From DAIDJM01 sp964250215 (GTDB taxonomy: Bacteria; Pseudomonadota; Alphaproteobacteria; Acetobacterales; Acetobacteraceae): a stretch of 43,339 nucleotides of DNA. The stretch is from positions 1-43,339 of the forward strand of contig CAXUEX010000007.1 in NCBI GenBank assembly GCA_964250215.1, given 5' to 3'. Positions 25,988 to 33,747 of this stretch are shown in pieces. Every line of letters begins with the position of its first letter. Positions within the stretch are counted from its first letter, which is position 1. A model generated the notes under the pieces. That model was not told the DNA's origin. It was given only the letters and a program-made list of their open reading frames with translations, and ran no database searches. The position numbers were made by a program, and so were the translations under genes.

Positions 25988-26992
25988 TTAGTCGGCCGAC
26001 CCGGCGGGCGGCGCATGTTGCAACCCTGAGTGGGCCGCGAACGCCTCCTCCCACGTTCCGATGGTGGAAGCACGGCTGTATTCGGTCGCGCGGTTTTCGA
26101 AAAAATTGGCGTGCTCCACGGCATTCAGCATCTCATCCAGCCAGGACAGCGGATTCTTGCTGACATGGTAAAGAGGGTTCAGGCCGATCTGCATCAGCCG
26201 GCGATCGGCGATGAAGCGGATGTAGCTTTTCACCTCGGCGGCGTCCAGCCCCTCCACCGAGCCCAGCTCGAACGCAAGATCAATGAAAGCGTCTTCATGA
26301 TCCACGATCGTCGCGCAAACAACATAAAGCTCCCGCCGTAACGCTTCGGTCCAGATCTCCGGGTTCTCGGCAATGAACGTCTTGAACAGCCGGATGATCG
26401 ACAAGCAATGCAGCGTCTCGTCGCGCACCGACCACGAAACAATCTGCCCCATTCCCTTCAATTTGTTAAATCTCGGGAAATTCAGCAAAATGGCGAACGA
26501 AGCAAAAAGCTGCAAGCCCTCGGTGAAGGCGCCGAACGCGGCCAGCGTCTTGGCAATCTCGTGCCTGTTATCTACCCGGAACGATTGCATGTAGTCGTAT
26601 TTATCTTTCATCTCCTTGAACTTGCGGAATGCGGAGTATTCGATTTCCGGCATCCCGATCGTGTCCAGAAGATGGCTGTAGGCCGCAATGTGCACCGTCT
26701 CGATGTTGGAAAACGCCGAGAGCATCATCAGCACTTCGGTGGGTTTAAACACCTGGCTGTAATGCTTCATATAGCAGTTGTTCACCTCCACATCCGATTG
26801 CGTGAAGAAGCGAAATATCTGCGTCACCAGGTTGCGCTCGCCTAGCGTAAGATTCTTGTGCCAATCCTTCACATCGTCCGCCAACGGCACTTCTTCCGGC
26901 AGCCAATGCACCCGCTGCTGCGTCAGCCAGGCTTCATAGGCCCAAGGATAGCGGAACGGCTTGTACACCGGGTTTTCGGTCAAAAGATCCAT
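25988..26992 (-). CDS. nrdB: Ribonucleoside-diphosphate reductase beta subunit (class Ia)
   Basis: A 334-aa R2 subunit holding the di-iron/tyrosyl-radical cofactor. Ligands map one-to-one onto E. coli R2: Asp67 (SDVEVNN), Glu98 and His101 in NIETVHIAAY, radical Tyr105 (spacing E-3-H-4-Y as in E115/H118/Y122), a Glu in FGAFTEGLQLF, and Glu/His in RDETLHCLSIIR. The C-terminal tail (after about 310) is the usual alpha-binding region although it lacks the typical acidic end. ATG at 26992 with GGGAAG about 10 nt before. 141 nt downstream of nrdA, the spacer holding a double-hairpin repeat. Confidence 0.96.
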   Translation of the reverse strand: MDLLTENPVYKPFRYPWAYEAWLTQQRVHWLPEEVPLADDVKDWHKNLTLGERNLVTQIFRFFTQSDVEVNNCYMKHYSQVFKPTEVLMMLSAFSNIETVHIAAYSHLLDTIGMPEIEYSAFRKFKEMKDKYDYMQSFRVDNRHEIAKTLAAFGAFTEGLQLFASFAILLNFPRFNKLKGMGQIVSWSVRDETLHCLSIIRLFKTFIAENPEIWTEALRRELYVVCATIVDHEDAFIDLAFELGSVEGLDAAEVKSYIRFIADRRLMQIGLNPLYHVSKNPLSWLDEMLNAVEHANFFENRATEYSRASTIGTWEEAFAAHSGLQHAPPAGSAD

Positions 26993-27029
26993 GGTTCAAC
27001 ACTTCCCGTTTCGTGATGGGACGATCAAT

Positions 27030-27082
27030 ATCCTCCCCCACAAAGCGGAGGAGGTGGCGGCAAAGCCGCCGGAGGGGGCAAA
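27030..27082. repeat. Dispersed double-hairpin repeat, copy 2 (between nrdA and nrdB)
   Basis: Reads tcctcccccacaaagcgga, then ggaggtggcggcaaagccgc, then cggagggggcaa; second stem GGCGGC-aaa-GCCGCC. Homologous to 23492-23548. As it lies between the two ribonucleotide reductase genes it could attenuate or stabilise the nrdA part of the mRNA. Confidence 0.75.
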
Positions 27083-27133
27083 GGCGCCCGCGAACCGCAA
27101 CCCGCAGCGCGGGCGAGGATCAATCCTCCGGCC

Positions 27134-29014
27134 TCACTGACAAGCCAGACATTCCTCAAAATTCGCCGCCCCAGCCGCCGCCGCCACCAAAGGCAACGGC
27201 GCCACTGCCGCCACATCGTTCGCCGCCTTCGGCACCTCGCTCACCGCATCCGCCCGCTGGATCGATAGCGACCGGCAATAATACAGCGATTTCAGCCCCC
27301 GCTTCCAAGCCAGATAATGGATCTGGTGCAAATCCCGCTTATGCACGTTCGCGGGCAAAAAAATGTTCACCGACTGGCTCTGGCAAACATACGGCGTGCG
27401 GTCCGCCGCATGTTCGATCACCCAGCGCTGATCCATCTCCATCGCCGTCTTGTAAACCGCCTTCTCCGCCTCGGTCAGAAAATCCAGATGCTGCACGCTG
27501 CCCTGCGCCAGCGTGATTGAGCTCCAAACCGCCTCGTTGTCCTGCCCGCGCGCGGCCAGCAGCTTCTGCAAATGCCGGTTGCGCACCGAGAACGAACCCG
27601 AAAGCGTCTTCTGCAAAAACACGTTCGCCGCAATCGGCTCGATGCCCGGGCTCGTGCTCCCCGTGATGATCGAAATCGAAGCCGTCGGCGCGATCGCCAG
27701 CTTGTTGGAAAACCGCTCCATAATCCCGTAATCCGCCGCATCCGGGCAAGCGCCGCGCTCCTCCGCCAGCAGCCGCGAAGCCGCATCCGCCTGCCCGCGG
27801 ATATGCGCGAACATCCGCTTGTTCCAAACCTTCGCGATCACGCTCTCGAACGGCACGCTCAGCGCCTGCAAGAACGAATGGAACCCCATCACGCCCAGCC
27901 CCACCGAACGCTCGCGCATGGCCGAGTATTTCGCCCGCTCCATCCCCTCCGGCGCGCGGTCGATGAAATCCTGCAGCACGTTGTCCAAAAACCGCATCGT
28001 GTCCTCGATGAACAGCGGATGGTCCTTCCATTCCATCCACGTCTCCAGGTTCAGCGAGGAAAGGCAGCAAACCGCCGTCCGCTGCTTGTCATATTGATCC
28101 AGCCCCGTCGGTAGCGTGATCTCGCTGCAAAGATTCGATGTCTTCACCTCCAGCCCAGCCAGTTTCTGATGTTCTGGCCGCGCATTGTTCACATGGTCGG
28201 AAAACACCAGATACGGCTCGCCCGTCTCCACCCGCGCCGTAAGAATCCGGATCCAAAGCGCCCGCGCCGAAATCTGCCGCACGATCGATTGGTCCTTCGG
28301 CGAACGGAGCGCCCAAGGCAGATCATGCTCCACCGCGCGCATGAAATCGTCCGGCACCAGCACGCCGTGATGCAAATTGGGCGCCTTGCGGTTCGGATCG
28401 CCGCCGGTCGGCCGCCGGATTTCGATGAACTCCTCGATCTCCGGATGCGATAGCGGCAAATACACCGCCGCCGAGCCCCGCCGCAGCGATCCCTGGCTGA
28501 TCGCCAGCGTCAAGCTGTCCATCACCCGGATGAATGGGATCACGCCGCTGGTCTTGCCGTTCTGCCCAACCTTCTCGCCGATCGAGCGCAGATTGCCCCA
28601 GTAACTGCCGATGCCGCCGCCGCGCGATGCCAGCCACACGTTCTCGTTCCAGAGGTCCACAATGCCGTCCAGGCTGTCGGAAGCCTCGTTCAAAAAGCAC
28701 GAAATCGGCAGCCCGCGCTGCGTGCCGCCATTCGAAAGCACCGGCGTGGCCGGCATCAGCCACAGCCGGCTGATATAATCGTACAGCCGCTGCGCATGGG
28801 CTGCGTCGTCGCCGTAAAAGCTCGCCACGCGCGCGAACAAATCCTGGTAGCCCTCGCCCGGCAGCAGATAGCGGTCGTCCAGCGTCGCTCGCCCGAAATC
28901 CGTCAGCAGCGCATCCCGCGCGCGGTCCACCCTCACCTGATGGCGGCCAGGCATCTGCACCGCGTCGTCCAGCAATTGGGCCTCCATGAGTTCCAACCCG
29001 ATCATGCCGTCCAT
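27134..29014 (-). CDS. nrdA: Ribonucleoside-diphosphate reductase alpha subunit (class Ia)
   Basis: About 626 aa; the catalytic R1 subunit that reduces NDPs to dNDPs. Features: GGTQRGLPISCFLNEASDSL with the first redox Cys, WLASRGGGIGSYWGNLRSIG, SNLCSEITLP with the thiyl-radical Cys and general-base Glu, RSVGLGVMGFHSFLQ, the Tyr pair for radical transfer in LKSLYYCRS, and a CxxC at the extreme C-terminus (EECLACQ). It is shorter than the E. coli enzyme (761) because the N-terminal ATP-cone is missing, so the dATP off-switch of the classic kind is absent. I chose ATG 29014 (29005 possible) because an upstream reading would run across the NrdR boxes. Co-directional with nrdB. Confidence 0.95.
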   Translation of the reverse strand: MDGMIGLELMEAQLLDDAVQMPGRHQVRVDRARDALLTDFGRATLDDRYLLPGEGYQDLFARVASFYGDDAAHAQRLYDYISRLWLMPATPVLSNGGTQRGLPISCFLNEASDSLDGIVDLWNENVWLASRGGGIGSYWGNLRSIGEKVGQNGKTSGVIPFIRVMDSLTLAISQGSLRRGSAAVYLPLSHPEIEEFIEIRRPTGGDPNRKAPNLHHGVLVPDDFMRAVEHDLPWALRSPKDQSIVRQISARALWIRILTARVETGEPYLVFSDHVNNARPEHQKLAGLEVKTSNLCSEITLPTGLDQYDKQRTAVCCLSSLNLETWMEWKDHPLFIEDTMRFLDNVLQDFIDRAPEGMERAKYSAMRERSVGLGVMGFHSFLQALSVPFESVIAKVWNKRMFAHIRGQADAASRLLAEERGACPDAADYGIMERFSNKLAIAPTASISIITGSTSPGIEPIAANVFLQKTLSGSFSVRNRHLQKLLAARGQDNEAVWSSITLAQGSVQHLDFLTEAEKAVYKTAMEMDQRWVIEHAADRTPYVCQSQSVNIFLPANVHKRDLHQIHYLAWKRGLKSLYYCRSLSIQRADAVSEVPKAANDVAAVAPLPLVAAAAGAANFEECLACQ

Positions 29015-29051
29015 CCTGCCTCGCCCTCCGCGTGCTGCGTCAAGACCCGGA

Positions 29052-29096
29052 GCACAATATGTGGCCTGTTTGCCGATAGCCAACACAATATGCGGT
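29052..29096 (-). promoter_or_regulatory. Pair of NrdR-type operator boxes
   Basis: gcacaatatgtggc (29052-29065) and acacaatatgcggt (29083-29096) share CACAATATG. The two 9-mers start at 29053 and 29084, 31 bp apart, i.e. three helical turns. Tandem boxes of this kind at about 31 bp are the known binding pattern of the ATP/dATP-sensing repressor NrdR. They overlap the -10 and flank the -35 of the nrdA promoter. nrdR itself is not in this window. Confidence 0.8.
29056..29083 (-). promoter_or_regulatory. Promoter of nrdA-nrdB
   Basis: On the minus strand TTGGCT (29078-29083) and CATATT (29056-29061) are 16 bp apart, 42 bp from the preferred nrdA ATG. The position between the NrdR-type boxes supports it. 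Confidence 0.5.
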
Positions 29097-29218
29097 GCTG
29101 CACCGCAACGCACGCCTCGCGCTCCCGCGGTTAACCGCCGCCTCACCCGCCCAGGCTATTGCCGCTCCCACCCGGATGCGGCAGACGGCCCCCGGTTCGC
29201 TGGACGGTGACACACGGC

Positions 29219-30748
29219 ATGAAGGCAACGCGGCTCCGCGCCCGCAACGCGCTTTTTCTGGCGGCGCTGTGCCTCGGCGTCGCCGGCCAGGCCAGCGCCC
29301 AACCTTACGACACCATGGCCTCCGAGCCCAACCCGCGCGACTTCATCAAGCGCGCCGGCACCGGCCTCACGCTGCTCGGCAACCCGCTCCGCGTCGCCGG
29401 CATGAACCTCGGCTGGGCCGCGCTCCGCCCCAACCCCGGCAACCCCGACTCGCAAAGCCCCAACGCCGGCAACCCGGCCGGCGAACGCTACCCCACCGAG
29501 TTCGAGCAGCAGGACGGGCTAGCCACCGTGCAGGCCATGGGCGGCTCCGTCATCCGTGTGCTTTCCGCCGGGGCCAGCGCCGGCTGCGCACAATGCATCG
29601 CGCCGAGCCGGGGCACGGTGAACGACTCCGCGCTCCGCGTGGTGGATCGCCTGCTGCAGCTCGCGCACGATGCCGGCCTCAAGGTAATCATCCCGCTCGC
29701 CGGTGCCGGCGCCGGTTGCGATCCGGTGGCCGGCACGTCCTGCACCTACGCGCGCTGGCGCAACAAACCCGCCGCCGCCTTCTTCACAGATCCGGAAATC
29801 CGCGCCGATTTCCAGCACACCGTGCTCGCCATCCTCAACCACGTGAACACGTTCACCGGCACGCCCTACCGCAACGATCCCACCATTCTCGCCTGGGAGA
29901 ATTGCGACGGCTGCGGCGCCGGCCAGCCCGCGCCCGGGCTCGCCGCATGGACCGAGCAGCTCGGCCAGGCGATCAAGAGCGTCGATTCGCATCACCTCTA
30001 CGAAAACGGCGCCTTCGCCGGCCGCTTGGGCCAGGCCGCCGATCACGTAGCCGCCGCGCAGATCGCGCTGCCCAGCGTCGATATCGTCGCCGACCGCATC
30101 GGCCCCACCGCCGGCCCCGCCCAGGCCCCGGCCACCGACATGGTCTACGCCGCGGATGCCGTCACCGCCGCCGGCCGGATCTATCTCATCGATGCCTACA
30201 GCTGGTCGCCGCGCGACTGGAAACAGGCCACCGACCTCGAAGCCTTCCTGTCCGACGTCATCACCGACAATTCGGTGGCCGGCGCGCTCGTCACCGATCT
30301 CGTGGGCCATGCCGAACAGGGCGGCTACCTGCCCGGCGCCGCCTGGGCCGATGCGCCGCCGCCGCTATATTTTCCCGGCACGAAAACCCCCGCCGCCGAC
30401 GAAGCCGAGATGGAAAAACGCGCCCGCATCGTGCGCCGCTTCTCGTATCGGCTGATCGGTCTTCCCGTGCCGCCTTTCGCCAGCGTCGATTCGCCCACGA
30501 TCCTCGATGCGAAACACGGCAAGCTGCGCTGGCGCGGCGCCGCCGGTGCGCGCGTCTATTCCGTGGAGCGATCGAGCGATCCCACCGCCGCCGGAAGCTG
30601 GAGAATCATCTGCCAGCGCTGCCTGAACGATGTCGATCCCAGCTGGCAGGATCCGGCCGTGCCGTCCGGCCCGGTCTGGTACCGGCTCATGCCGCTGGAC
30701 GCGAATTTTCACACCGGAAATCCGTCGGATCCCGCGCCAGCGCAATAG
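29219..30748 (+). CDS. Secreted glycoside hydrolase family 5-like protein, probably inactive
   Basis: 509 aa. Signal peptide about 1-28 (ALFLAALCLGVAGQASAQ). The body looks like a (beta/alpha)8 GH5/mannanase-type barrel: LRVAGMNLGWAALRP, DGLATVQAMGGSVIRVLSAG, DRLLQLAHDAGLKVIIPLAG, then NDPTILAWENCDGCG at 219-233, and VDSHHLYENGAF. In active GH5 mannanases this strand-4 stretch reads WELANEP; here the acid/base Glu position is Gly231. The strand-7 nucleophile region reads RIYLIDAYSW, Asp/Ala in place of Glu. A C-terminal beta domain (about 435-500) resembles a fibronectin-like module (ARVYSVERSSDP). Multiple Cys (CAQC, NCDGC, CQRC) suggest disulfides or a metal site. Perhaps a carbohydrate-binding pseudo-enzyme. 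Confidence 0.65.
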   Translation: MKATRLRARNALFLAALCLGVAGQASAQPYDTMASEPNPRDFIKRAGTGLTLLGNPLRVAGMNLGWAALRPNPGNPDSQSPNAGNPAGERYPTEFEQQDGLATVQAMGGSVIRVLSAGASAGCAQCIAPSRGTVNDSALRVVDRLLQLAHDAGLKVIIPLAGAGAGCDPVAGTSCTYARWRNKPAAAFFTDPEIRADFQHTVLAILNHVNTFTGTPYRNDPTILAWENCDGCGAGQPAPGLAAWTEQLGQAIKSVDSHHLYENGAFAGRLGQAADHVAAAQIALPSVDIVADRIGPTAGPAQAPATDMVYAADAVTAAGRIYLIDAYSWSPRDWKQATDLEAFLSDVITDNSVAGALVTDLVGHAEQGGYLPGAAWADAPPPLYFPGTKTPAADEAEMEKRARIVRRFSYRLIGLPVPPFASVDSPTILDAKHGKLRWRGAAGARVYSVERSSDPTAAGSWRIICQRCLNDVDPSWQDPAVPSGPVWYRLMPLDANFHTGNPSDPAPAQ

Positions 30749-30771
30749 AGCAACATCCGCACACACCGCGT

Positions 30772-30905
30772 CAGCGCGCCGATAAAGTTGCTCGTCAAAA
30801 CTCAGCTAGACCAGTTTCGGATCAGGTTGCAGTTCCGTATCCGACGTGCCGATTGTAGTTTGAGCACTCTGTGGCGGTGAACTCATCGAGCAGCGCGCCG
30901 ATAAA
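30772..30905. repeat. Direct repeat of 15 bp flanking about 104 bp
   Basis: cagcgcgccgataaa occurs at 30772-30786 and at 30891-30905, both in the non-coding stretch between the GH5-like gene and the convergent one-TM gene. Too short to assign; may be remnants of a duplicated transcript end. No inverted ends or transposase nearby. Confidence 0.5.
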
Positions 30906-30939
30906 CGACGCGACAGGGGGAGCGCGCCAAGCCAGCCCC

Positions 30940-31581
30940 TCAGCCCGGATCGACCCCGAACCCGAACGGATGCGCGGCCGCAGGACACGCCGCCATCCGC
31001 GTAGGCGTCAAATCGACCAGGTCGGATAGCCAGCACTCATCGAACACCGAACAGTAGCACGCGCGAAACCGCAGCGAACCCATCTCCCGGACGAACCGGT
31101 CATGCAGTTCCGGCGCCTGCTCCGCCGACCGTATCTCGAGAATGGTCTGGGTCTCGCCCGCCCGAAGCACCACATTGTTCGGATTACCATATCCGTACCC
31201 GTGCGGAATCTGCCGATGCCTGAAACCGGGATCGTCCGACAGTCCGCAGCACAGCCGCAGCAGCGCCACGCTGGTGTCAACCGGCTGGCCTTTGTAGAAC
31301 ACTTCATACCACGCGATCTTGGCCGGCCCGATCCCGGAATTGACCAAGCCGATGACCGCGCTGCCCTTGAAATGATCATCGACCTGGGCCTGCACGAACG
31401 GCCAGGAACTCGCCGCCACCATCTGCCGCTGGGTGCGGCTGTTCTGCACAGCGATGACCAGCGATGCTACCGAAATGACGATAGCCGACACCGCGACCGC
31501 CAGGTCGAACCACCCATGCCCGGTTCGCCGCGGCTCCGCCACCACCTCGTCCGTCGAGACGTGCACGGGTGGTTCTGCCAT
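30940..31581 (-). CDS. One-TM membrane protein of unknown function
   Basis: 213 aa. A short cytoplasmic N-terminus (about 25 residues) is followed by one membrane helix at about 25-45 (LAVAVSAIVISVASLVIAVQ), then a soluble domain with SSWPFVQAQVDDHFKGSAVI, GLVNSGIGPAKIAWYEVFYK and ACYCSVFDECWL. The NxGxGPA pattern is typical of a broad group of small bacterial membrane proteins of unknown role. The Cys cluster near the end (CYC, DEC) may form disulfides. AGGAG precedes the ATG at 31581 by about 9 nt. No functional neighbours. Confidence 0.75.
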   Translation of the reverse strand: MAEPPVHVSTDEVVAEPRRTGHGWFDLAVAVSAIVISVASLVIAVQNSRTQRQMVAASSWPFVQAQVDDHFKGSAVIGLVNSGIGPAKIAWYEVFYKGQPVDTSVALLRLCCGLSDDPGFRHRQIPHGYGYGNPNNVVLRAGETQTILEIRSAEQAPELHDRFVREMGSLRFRACYCSVFDECWLSDLVDLTPTRMAACPAAAHPFGFGVDPG

Positions 31582-32094
31582 CGCCGAAGCTCCTGATCAC
31601 ACCGCGCCATCATGGCGGCCGGTGTAGCGTATCACCAACCTCGCACCACTCACCCCCTGCGGTGAACGGGTCCGCCCATATCTCCGACATAGCCTGCCCG
31701 GGCCCCAGCAGCGACGGCACGATATGCCAGCTGAAGAACCCCACCCCGGGGACTGATTTTCACATACGCCTGCTTAGCGTGCTGCCGTAGCCGGCAGACT
31801 GAACCATAATGGGAGACAAGCCTGTGTTCCCGGTGCGTGCCACGAACCGTGCTATCCTGTTCATTCTATGGCGTGCCTCCCACCGCGACGCCTATCGCAG
31901 CGGCGGCACGCCAGGCGTTGTGCGTGCGCCGTCCATCGGCTCGACCTCGATCGCCGTCTCACGCCAAGGGGGCTAAACCGATCTGCACTCGCCGCAGACC
32001 GAATCACCCCAGCAACTATCGCTGTTCGAAGCAGCCAAACCCGCACGGGCTATAGAGCGTGACCGTCACCGATGTCTGATACAATCCGAGCCGG
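31582..32094. other. Intergenic region of about 0.5 kb, no clear gene
   Basis: Lower G/C than its surroundings and poor in long frames. A 50-codon frame from GTG 31824 (GGGAG 9 nt upstream, stop 31974-31976) continues past its stop as a further open stretch (PQQLSLFEAAKPARAIER); it could be a decayed gene or chance. A hairpin (32053-32104) ends the region. I see no tRNA or IS ends. Confidence 0.5.
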
Positions 32095-32104
32095 TCACGC
32101 TCTA
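32053..32104. terminator. 13-bp inverted repeat at the end of the flavoprotein gene
   Basis: TAGAGCGTGACCG (32053-32065) and CGGTCACGCTCTA (32092-32104) are perfect inverted copies around a 26-nt loop. The distal arm covers the TGA stop (32095-32097) of the minus-strand flavoprotein. This resembles the AGAGCGTGA...TCACGCTCT repeats common in alphaproteobacteria and may end transcription; there is no T-run. Confidence 0.6.
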
Positions 32105-33681
32105 GCAATCGCTTCCGCCGCCCGGATGCCGTCCACGCTCGCGGAAAGAATGCCGCCCGCATAGCCGCAGCCCTCGCCTGCCGGATACAAGCCGCGCAAA
32201 TTCACGCTCTGCATCGTGCGGTCGCGTGAAACGCGAATCGGCGACGACGTCCGCGTTTCCACGCCGGTCATCACCGCGTCCGCCAGATCGAAGCCCGGAA
32301 TGCGCCGCGCAAATTGCGGCAGCGCCTCGCGGATCGCCGCCACGGCAAAATCCGGCAGGCATGCGCGCAGATCGCCGGGCACCACGCCGGGCGTGTAGGA
32401 TGGCACCACGCTGCGCAGCTCCCGGCTCGCGCACCCGCCCAGAAAATCGCCCAACAACTGCCCCGGCGCCCGGTAATCGCCGCCGCCTTCCGCAAACGCG
32501 CGCGATTCCCAATCGCGCTGAAAATCCACGCCCGCCAGCCTGTGCCCCGGATAATCTGCCGGCGTAATGCCCACCACGATGCCCGCATTCGCGTTCCGCT
32601 CCGCCCGCGAATACTGGCTCATGCCGTTCGTCACCACGCGCCCCTGCTCCGATGTCGCCGCCACCACCGTGCCGCCCGGACACATGCAGAAGCTGTACAC
32701 CGACCGCCCGTTCGCGCCATGGTGAACCAGCTTGTAATCCGCCGCCCCCAGCCGCTTGTCGCCCGCGAAATCGCCGAACCGCGCGCGATCGATCAGCGAT
32801 TGCGGATGTTCGATCCGCACACCGATGGAAAACGGCTTCGGTTCCATCGCCACGCCCCGACGCACGAGCACGGCGAACAAATCCCGCGCCGAATGGCCCG
32901 GCGCCAGCACCACCTGTTCGGCCTCGATCTCCGTGCCGTCCGCCAGCACAACGCCGCGCACCGCGCCGGCTTCCGTGTGCAAATCCGTCACCCGCGCGCC
33001 GAACCGGTATTCCCCACCCAGCGCCTCGATGGTCGCGCGTAGACTTTCCACCACCGTAACCAGCCGGAACGTGCCGATATGCGGTTTGGCCGCCACCAGA
33101 ATTTCCGCCGGCGCCCCGGCGCGCACGAATTCCTCCAGCACCCGCCGGCCGAGATGCGCCGCGTCCTTGATGCCCGAATACAGCTTGCCGTCGGAAAACG
33201 TGCCCGCGCCGCCCTCGCCGAACTGCACGTTGCTCTCCGCATCCAGCACGCCGCGCCGCCATAGCTTCCACGTATCCGCCGTGCGTTCGCGCACCACGCG
33301 GCCGCGTTCCAGCACGATCGGCCGGAACCCCATCTGCGCCAGCGTCAGCGCCGCGAATAACCCGCACGGCCCGGCGCCGATCACCACCGGACGCTTCGCA
33401 TCGGCCGGCGCCCTTGCAACGAACCGGTAGCGCGTATCCGGAGTAGCGTGCACCTGCGGATCGGCGGCGTGCCGCGCCAGAATATGGTCTTCTCCCGCAA
33501 CAGCGGCATCCACCGTATAGACCAGCCGGATGGCCCGGCGGTTGCGCGCATCGTGGCCGCGGCGAAAGATCGCGAGGCCGCGCAAATCGGTCGGCGAAAT
33601 GCCAAGCCGGCCGCACACCGCCCGATCCAGCGCTTCGGGCGGGTGATCGAGCGGCAGAGCGAGTTCGGCAATGCGGATCAT
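32095..33681 (-). CDS. FAD-dependent oxidoreductase of the COG2509 type
   Basis: A 528-aa flavoprotein. After an N-terminal 90-residue domain comes the dinucleotide-binding VVIGAGPCGLFAALTLAQMG (GxGxxG at 102-107), then VQFGEGGAGTFSDGKLYSGI, VVLAPGHSARDLF in the middle, GGTVVAATSEQGRVVTNGMS, and a closing NLRGLYPAGEGCGYAGGILS that completes the FAD site. These 'uncharacterised FAD-dependent dehydrogenases' have no agreed substrate. No signal peptide, so cytosolic. ATG at 33681; the gene is monocistronic by spacing and ends in a long inverted repeat. Downstream of the propeller gene on the same strand but 66 nt apart. Confidence 0.85.
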   Translation of the reverse strand: MIRIAELALPLDHPPEALDRAVCGRLGISPTDLRGLAIFRRGHDARNRRAIRLVYTVDAAVAGEDHILARHAADPQVHATPDTRYRFVARAPADAKRPVVIGAGPCGLFAALTLAQMGFRPIVLERGRVVRERTADTWKLWRRGVLDAESNVQFGEGGAGTFSDGKLYSGIKDAAHLGRRVLEEFVRAGAPAEILVAAKPHIGTFRLVTVVESLRATIEALGGEYRFGARVTDLHTEAGAVRGVVLADGTEIEAEQVVLAPGHSARDLFAVLVRRGVAMEPKPFSIGVRIEHPQSLIDRARFGDFAGDKRLGAADYKLVHHGANGRSVYSFCMCPGGTVVAATSEQGRVVTNGMSQYSRAERNANAGIVVGITPADYPGHRLAGVDFQRDWESRAFAEGGGDYRAPGQLLGDFLGGCASRELRSVVPSYTPGVVPGDLRACLPDFAVAAIREALPQFARRIPGFDLADAVMTGVETRTSSPIRVSRDRTMQSVNLRGLYPAGEGCGYAGGILSASVDGIRAAEAIARA

Positions 33682-33747
33682 GGCGACGGCCCCGATGTAG
33701 GCCGGAACCGGCCACCGCCAAACCCCGCCGCGTTGCCGGGCGCCGCC

